A stretch of 64,000 bases of DNA from Subsaximicrobium wynnwilliamsii (lineage in GTDB: Bacteria; Bacteroidota; Bacteroidia; Flavobacteriales; Flavobacteriaceae), in assembly GCF_007997225.1 (NCBI RefSeq), contig NZ_VORM01000017.1, positions 1 to 64,000 of the forward strand, read 5' to 3'. Made by a program: the position numbers and the translations under genes. Below are positions 61,325 through 64,000 of this stretch, one piece after another. Under the pieces are notes generated by a model. It was given only the letters and a program-made list of their open reading frames with translations. It was not told the origin of the DNA and searched no databases. Position 1 is the stretch's first letter, and each line of letters begins with the position of its first letter.

Positions 61325-62677
61325 ATGAAATTTATAGATACATTAAAAAATGTTTGGAAAATTACTGAACTGAAAGACAGAATCATACTAACACTTGGTC
61401 TGCTTTTGGTGTATCGTTTTGGTGCGCAGGTGGTTTTACCAGGGATTGATGCAAGTCAATTAGGAGGTTTAGCTCAAGGTACAGATCAAGGGATATTGGG
61501 TATTCTCAATATGTTTACTGGAGGTGCCTTTGCCAACGCTTCGGTATTTGCCTTAGGTATCATGCCTTATATCTCTGCATCCATTGTAGTGCAGTTAATG
61601 GGAATTGCGATTCCCTACCTGCAAAAACTGCAAAAAGAAGGTGCCAGCGGACAAAAGAAAATCACTCAGATTACACGATGGTTGACCATCATTATCTGTT
61701 TATTCCAGGCTCCTGGGTATTTGGCGAGTTTACAACCAGCATTTGGTATACCAACTTCGGCCTTTTTATTGGGTACTGGACCAACATTTTACATCTCTGG
61801 GGTTATCATTTTGGTAACAGGAACTATTTTTGCAATGTGGTTGGGTGAGAAAATTACCGATAAAGGTATTGGTAATGGTATCTCTTTATTGATCATGGTA
61901 GGAATTATAGCGACCTTACCTCAATCATTCATCCAAAATGCTGCATCCCGTTTAGATGGTGGTGGCAATGGAGGTCTAATGATGATTTTAATTGAGTTGG
62001 TGGTTTGGTTCGTGATTATTATGGCATCTGTTTTGTTAGTAATGGCAGTGCGTAAAATTGCTGTGCAATACGCAAGACGTACGGCCTCTGGGGGTTATGA
62101 GAAAAACGTGTTTGGATCGCGACAGTTCCTTCCGTTGAAATTGAATGCTTCTGGTGTAATGCCAATTATCTTTGCTCAAGCAATTATGTTCGTACCCAGC
62201 TTAATCGGAAAATCCTTTGGATCTTCCAGTGAAGTAGGGCAATGGATTCAAGCTCAGTTTACAGATATATTTGGTTTGTGGTATAATGTGGTGTTTGCGT
62301 TATTGATAATCATCTTTACGTATTTCTATACAGCAATCACGGTGCCTACCAATAAAATGGCAGATGATCTCAAACGAAGTGGTGGTTTTATTCCTGGAAT
62401 TAGACCAGGATCTGAAACTTCAGAATACTTAGATAAAATAATGTCTCAAATTACATTGCCTGGATCTATTTTCTTGGCGCTTATTGCTGTGTTCCCAGCA
62501 ATTATAGTTAAGCTTATGGATGTACAAGCAGGCTGGGCATTGTTCTTTGGCGGTACTTCTTTATTGATTATGGTTGGTGTTGCTATCGATACGATGCAAC
62601 AAATCAACTCGTATTTGTTGAATAAACATTATGATGGTTTGATGAAGACCGGCAAGAATAGAAAGGCAGTGGCCTAA
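61325..62677 (+). CDS. secY: Protein translocase subunit SecY
   Basis: 450 residues with ten predicted membrane helices, the plug region (GIDASQLGGLAQGTDQGILG), ALGIMPYISASIVVQLM, the loop QYARRTASGGYEKNVFGSRQ, LKLNASGVMPIIFAQAIMF and the C-terminal LLNKHYDGLMKTGK. Central channel of the Sec system, and the usual spc-operon position after rplO. adk and map, often next, are absent here; infA follows after 101 bases. Confidence 0.97.
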   Translation: MKFIDTLKNVWKITELKDRIILTLGLLLVYRFGAQVVLPGIDASQLGGLAQGTDQGILGILNMFTGGAFANASVFALGIMPYISASIVVQLMGIAIPYLQKLQKEGASGQKKITQITRWLTIIICLFQAPGYLASLQPAFGIPTSAFLLGTGPTFYISGVIILVTGTIFAMWLGEKITDKGIGNGISLLIMVGIIATLPQSFIQNAASRLDGGGNGGLMMILIELVVWFVIIMASVLLVMAVRKIAVQYARRTASGGYEKNVFGSRQFLPLKLNASGVMPIIFAQAIMFVPSLIGKSFGSSSEVGQWIQAQFTDIFGLWYNVVFALLIIIFTYFYTAITVPTNKMADDLKRSGGFIPGIRPGSETSEYLDKIMSQITLPGSIFLALIAVFPAIIVKLMDVQAGWALFFGGTSLLIMVGVAIDTMQQINSYLLNKHYDGLMKTGKNRKAVA

Positions 62678-62743
62678 AATTAGACAATAGTCCACAGGAT
62701 TTGGATATTAGAGATATTTAGCATATAATATAAAAACGTAGTT

Positions 62744-62778
62744 CTAATAACTAAATACGAAGAACTAAAAACTAAAAT
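62744..62778 (+). repeat. 5-unit heptamer leader before infA
   Basis: CTAATAA, CTAAATA, CGAAGAA, CTAAAAA, CTAAAAT in exact 7-base register, ending directly at the infA ATG. Confidence 0.85.
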
Positions 62779-62994
62779 ATGGCAAAACAAGCAGCAATTG
62801 AACAGGACGGATCCATCATCGAAGCATTATCAAATGCGATGTTCCGTGTTGAATTAGAGAATGGTCACATTGTGACCGCACATATTTCGGGTAAAATGCG
62901 GATGCATTACATTAAGTTGTTACCTGGAGATAAAGTAAAATTGGAAATGAGCCCTTATGATTTAACTAAGGCTCGCATAACCTATAGATACTAG
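62779..62994 (+). CDS. infA: Translation initiation factor IF-1
   Basis: 71 residues with [40 protein letters not shown] and [20 protein letters not shown], the S1-like OB fold. It blocks the A site during initiation. Its leader is a heptamer tract that runs right up to the ATG. Confidence 0.97.
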   Translation: MAKQAAIEQDGSIIEALSNAMFRVELENGHIVTAHISGKMRMHYIKLLPGDKVKLEMSPYDLTKARITYRY

Positions 62995-63049
62995 TAAGGT
63001 GCCGTCGAAAGATAGCCCGAAGGTGTCATAACATTAAATAAGAGGACAG

Positions 63050-63166
63050 ATGAAAGTAAGAGCATCAGTTAAAAAGAGAAGTGTTGATTGTAAATTGGTC
63101 CGCAGAAAAGGCAGACTGTACGTCATTAACAAAAAGAATCCTAGATTCAAACAAAGACAAGGTTAA
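63050..63166 (+). CDS. rpmJ: 50S ribosomal protein L36 (zinc-free type)
   Basis: 38 residues, read directly: [20 protein letters not shown] then [18 protein letters not shown] and a TAA. The usual three Cys and one His that bind zinc are reduced to a single Cys14; the others read Ser, Asn and Phe. This is a zinc-independent L36. Three bases before rpsM. Confidence 0.95.
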   Translation: MKVRASVKKRSVDCKLVRRKGRLYVINKKNPRFKQRQG

Positions 63167-63169
63167 ATT

Positions 63170-63544
63170 ATGGCAAGAATTGCAGGTGTAGACATACCCA
63201 AACAAAAAAGAGGAGTGATCTCGTTGACATATATCTACGGGGTAGGTAATAGTAGATCACAAGAAATTTTGGCAACCGCTAAAGTTGACGAAAGCATCAA
63301 GGTAGAAGATTGGACAGACGAGCAAATTGGAGCAATCCGTGAGGCTGTTGGGACTTTTAAAATTGAAGGTGAATTACGTTCTGAAACCCAATTGAACATT
63401 AAGCGATTAATGGATATTGGTTGTTACAGAGGGATTCGTCATAGAGCTGGTCTTCCTTTGAGAGGTCAAAGAACCAAAAACAACTCTAGAACCAGAAAAG
63501 GTAGAAGAAAAACTGTTGCCAACAAGAAAAAGGCAACTAAATAA
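63170..63544 (+). CDS. rpsM: 30S ribosomal protein S13
   Basis: 124 residues with [33 protein letters not shown] and the C-terminal [20 protein letters not shown]. It contacts the P-site tRNA and the B1 bridges. It begins the alpha-operon part, 3 bases after rpmJ. Confidence 0.98.
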   Translation: MARIAGVDIPKQKRGVISLTYIYGVGNSRSQEILATAKVDESIKVEDWTDEQIGAIREAVGTFKIEGELRSETQLNIKRLMDIGCYRGIRHRAGLPLRGQRTKNNSRTRKGRRKTVANKKKATK

Positions 63545-63613
63545 TAATTAAGACAGTAGTCATTAGTAATTAGAAGTTAGCCGAATCTGTTTGAAATTGA
63601 AAGGTTTAGGATT

Positions 63614-63648
63614 CTAACAACTAAAAACTAACACTATAAACTAGAAAC
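63614..63648 (+). repeat. 5-unit heptamer leader before rpsK
   Basis: CTAACAA, CTAAAAA, CTAACAC, TATAAAC, TAGAAAC in exact register, ending one base before the rpsK ATG. A weaker TTAGTAA/TTAGAAG run lies further upstream, near 63563. Confidence 0.8.
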
Positions 63649-63649
63649 T

Positions 63650-64000
63650 ATGGCAAAGTCAAGTACAAAAAAACGCAAGGTAATAGTGGAAGCTTTAGGA
63701 GAAGCGCACATCGCAGCTTCTTTTAATAACATCCTTATCTCATTGACCAACAAAAAAGGAGATGTCATTTCATGGTCATCTGCAGGTAAAATGGGCTTTA
63801 GAGGTTCTAAAAAGAACACGCCTTACGCTGCACAATTAGCTGCAGAAGATGCTGCAGGTGTAGCAAAAGAAGCAGGACTCAAGAAAGTCAAAGTGTATGT
63901 GAAGGGACCTGGAAATGGTCGTGAATCTGCAATAAGATCTTTACACAATGCTGGGATAGAGGTGACCGAAATCATTGATGTCACCCCTCTACCGCACAAT
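63650..64000 (+). CDS. rpsK: 30S ribosomal protein S11 (runs off the window)
   Basis: The window holds the first 117 codons: [40 protein letters not shown] and [20 protein letters not shown], then [21 protein letters not shown] and VTPLPHN at the window end. The family is about 125-130 residues, so only the tail is missing. Expected next genes are rpsD, rpoA and rplQ. Confidence 0.97.
   Translation, partial: MAKSSTKKRKVIVEALGEAHIAASFNNILISLTNKKGDVISWSSAGKMGFRGSKKNTPYAAQLAAEDAAGVAKEAGLKKVKVYVKGPGNGRESAIRSLHNAGIEVTEIIDVTPLPHN

Noticed and set aside
1-64000. tRNA, rRNA, tmRNA, riboswitch or origin of replication
   Set aside because: No cloverleaf, conserved rRNA stretch, known aptamer core or DnaA-box cluster was recognised on reading both strands; a covariance-model search would be needed to be certain.

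Overview
The window is chromosomal DNA of a Bacteroidota bacterium, almost certainly a marine-type Flavobacteriaceae. The support is a PorP/SprF protein next to a type B sorting-domain tail, a type A sorting tail, a SusC/SusD pair, Bacteroidota promoters (TTG/TTTG then TAnnTTTG), near absence of Shine-Dalgarno sites, a mevalonate-type isoprenoid pathway and an AT-rich base composition. No tRNA, rRNA, IS element, prophage or CRISPR array was found.

Layout. 1-7.8 kb: tail of a secreted gliding-type protein, PorP/SprF, a von Willebrand A lipoprotein-like protein with an unknown partner, a TPR-LytS histidine kinase with its LytTR regulator, and a gamma-carbonic-anhydrase-like hexapeptide protein. 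8.1-16.6 kb, minus strand: an envelope block of CBS protein, nadK, DUF6089-like barrel, uppS, bamA, two Skp/OmpH chaperones and murI. 16.6-24.6 kb: pdxJ, alpha/beta hydrolase, a small membrane protein, tig, clpP, clpX, a 1-kb gene-free stretch rich in palindromes, and a BaiN/HI0933 flavoprotein. 24.6-36.4 kb: a hybrid kinase, then mevalonate decarboxylase, GHMP kinase, UbiA prenyltransferase and RluB, a PaiB-like FMN protein, radC, a deacetylase-fold protein, a HAD nucleotidase and a secreted coiled-coil protein. 36.6-48.3 kb: rarA, rhomboid, rlmB, an arylsulfotransferase-like T9SS cargo, a decayed second rlmB, SusD, SusC and a BamA/TamA-like barrel. 48.5-64 kb: the str-S10-spc-alpha ribosomal superoperon from rpsL to rpsK, which runs off the window.

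No complete new multi-gene system was recognised. The most unusual signal is in the non-coding DNA. At many separate intergenic places the sequence falls into tandem units of exactly seven bases. The unit sequence differs from place to place (CAGAGAA, TTCAAGG, AGACAAC, AACAACT, AAATCAT, CTAAAAA) but the length does not. Several tracts end at or within one base of a start codon (gamma-CA gene, rplR, infA, rpsK); the longest, 15 units, separates the LytS kinase from its regulator. Other points are a broken RlmB N-terminal copy upstream of the sulfotransferase, a 97-bp dispersed repeat pair, an intergenic CTTCGGAAG palindrome family, hairpin-rich gaps inside the ribosomal operon, a 10-bp hairpin just before radC, apparently leaderless rarA and rlmB, and an RluB with glycine where the catalytic aspartate is expected.
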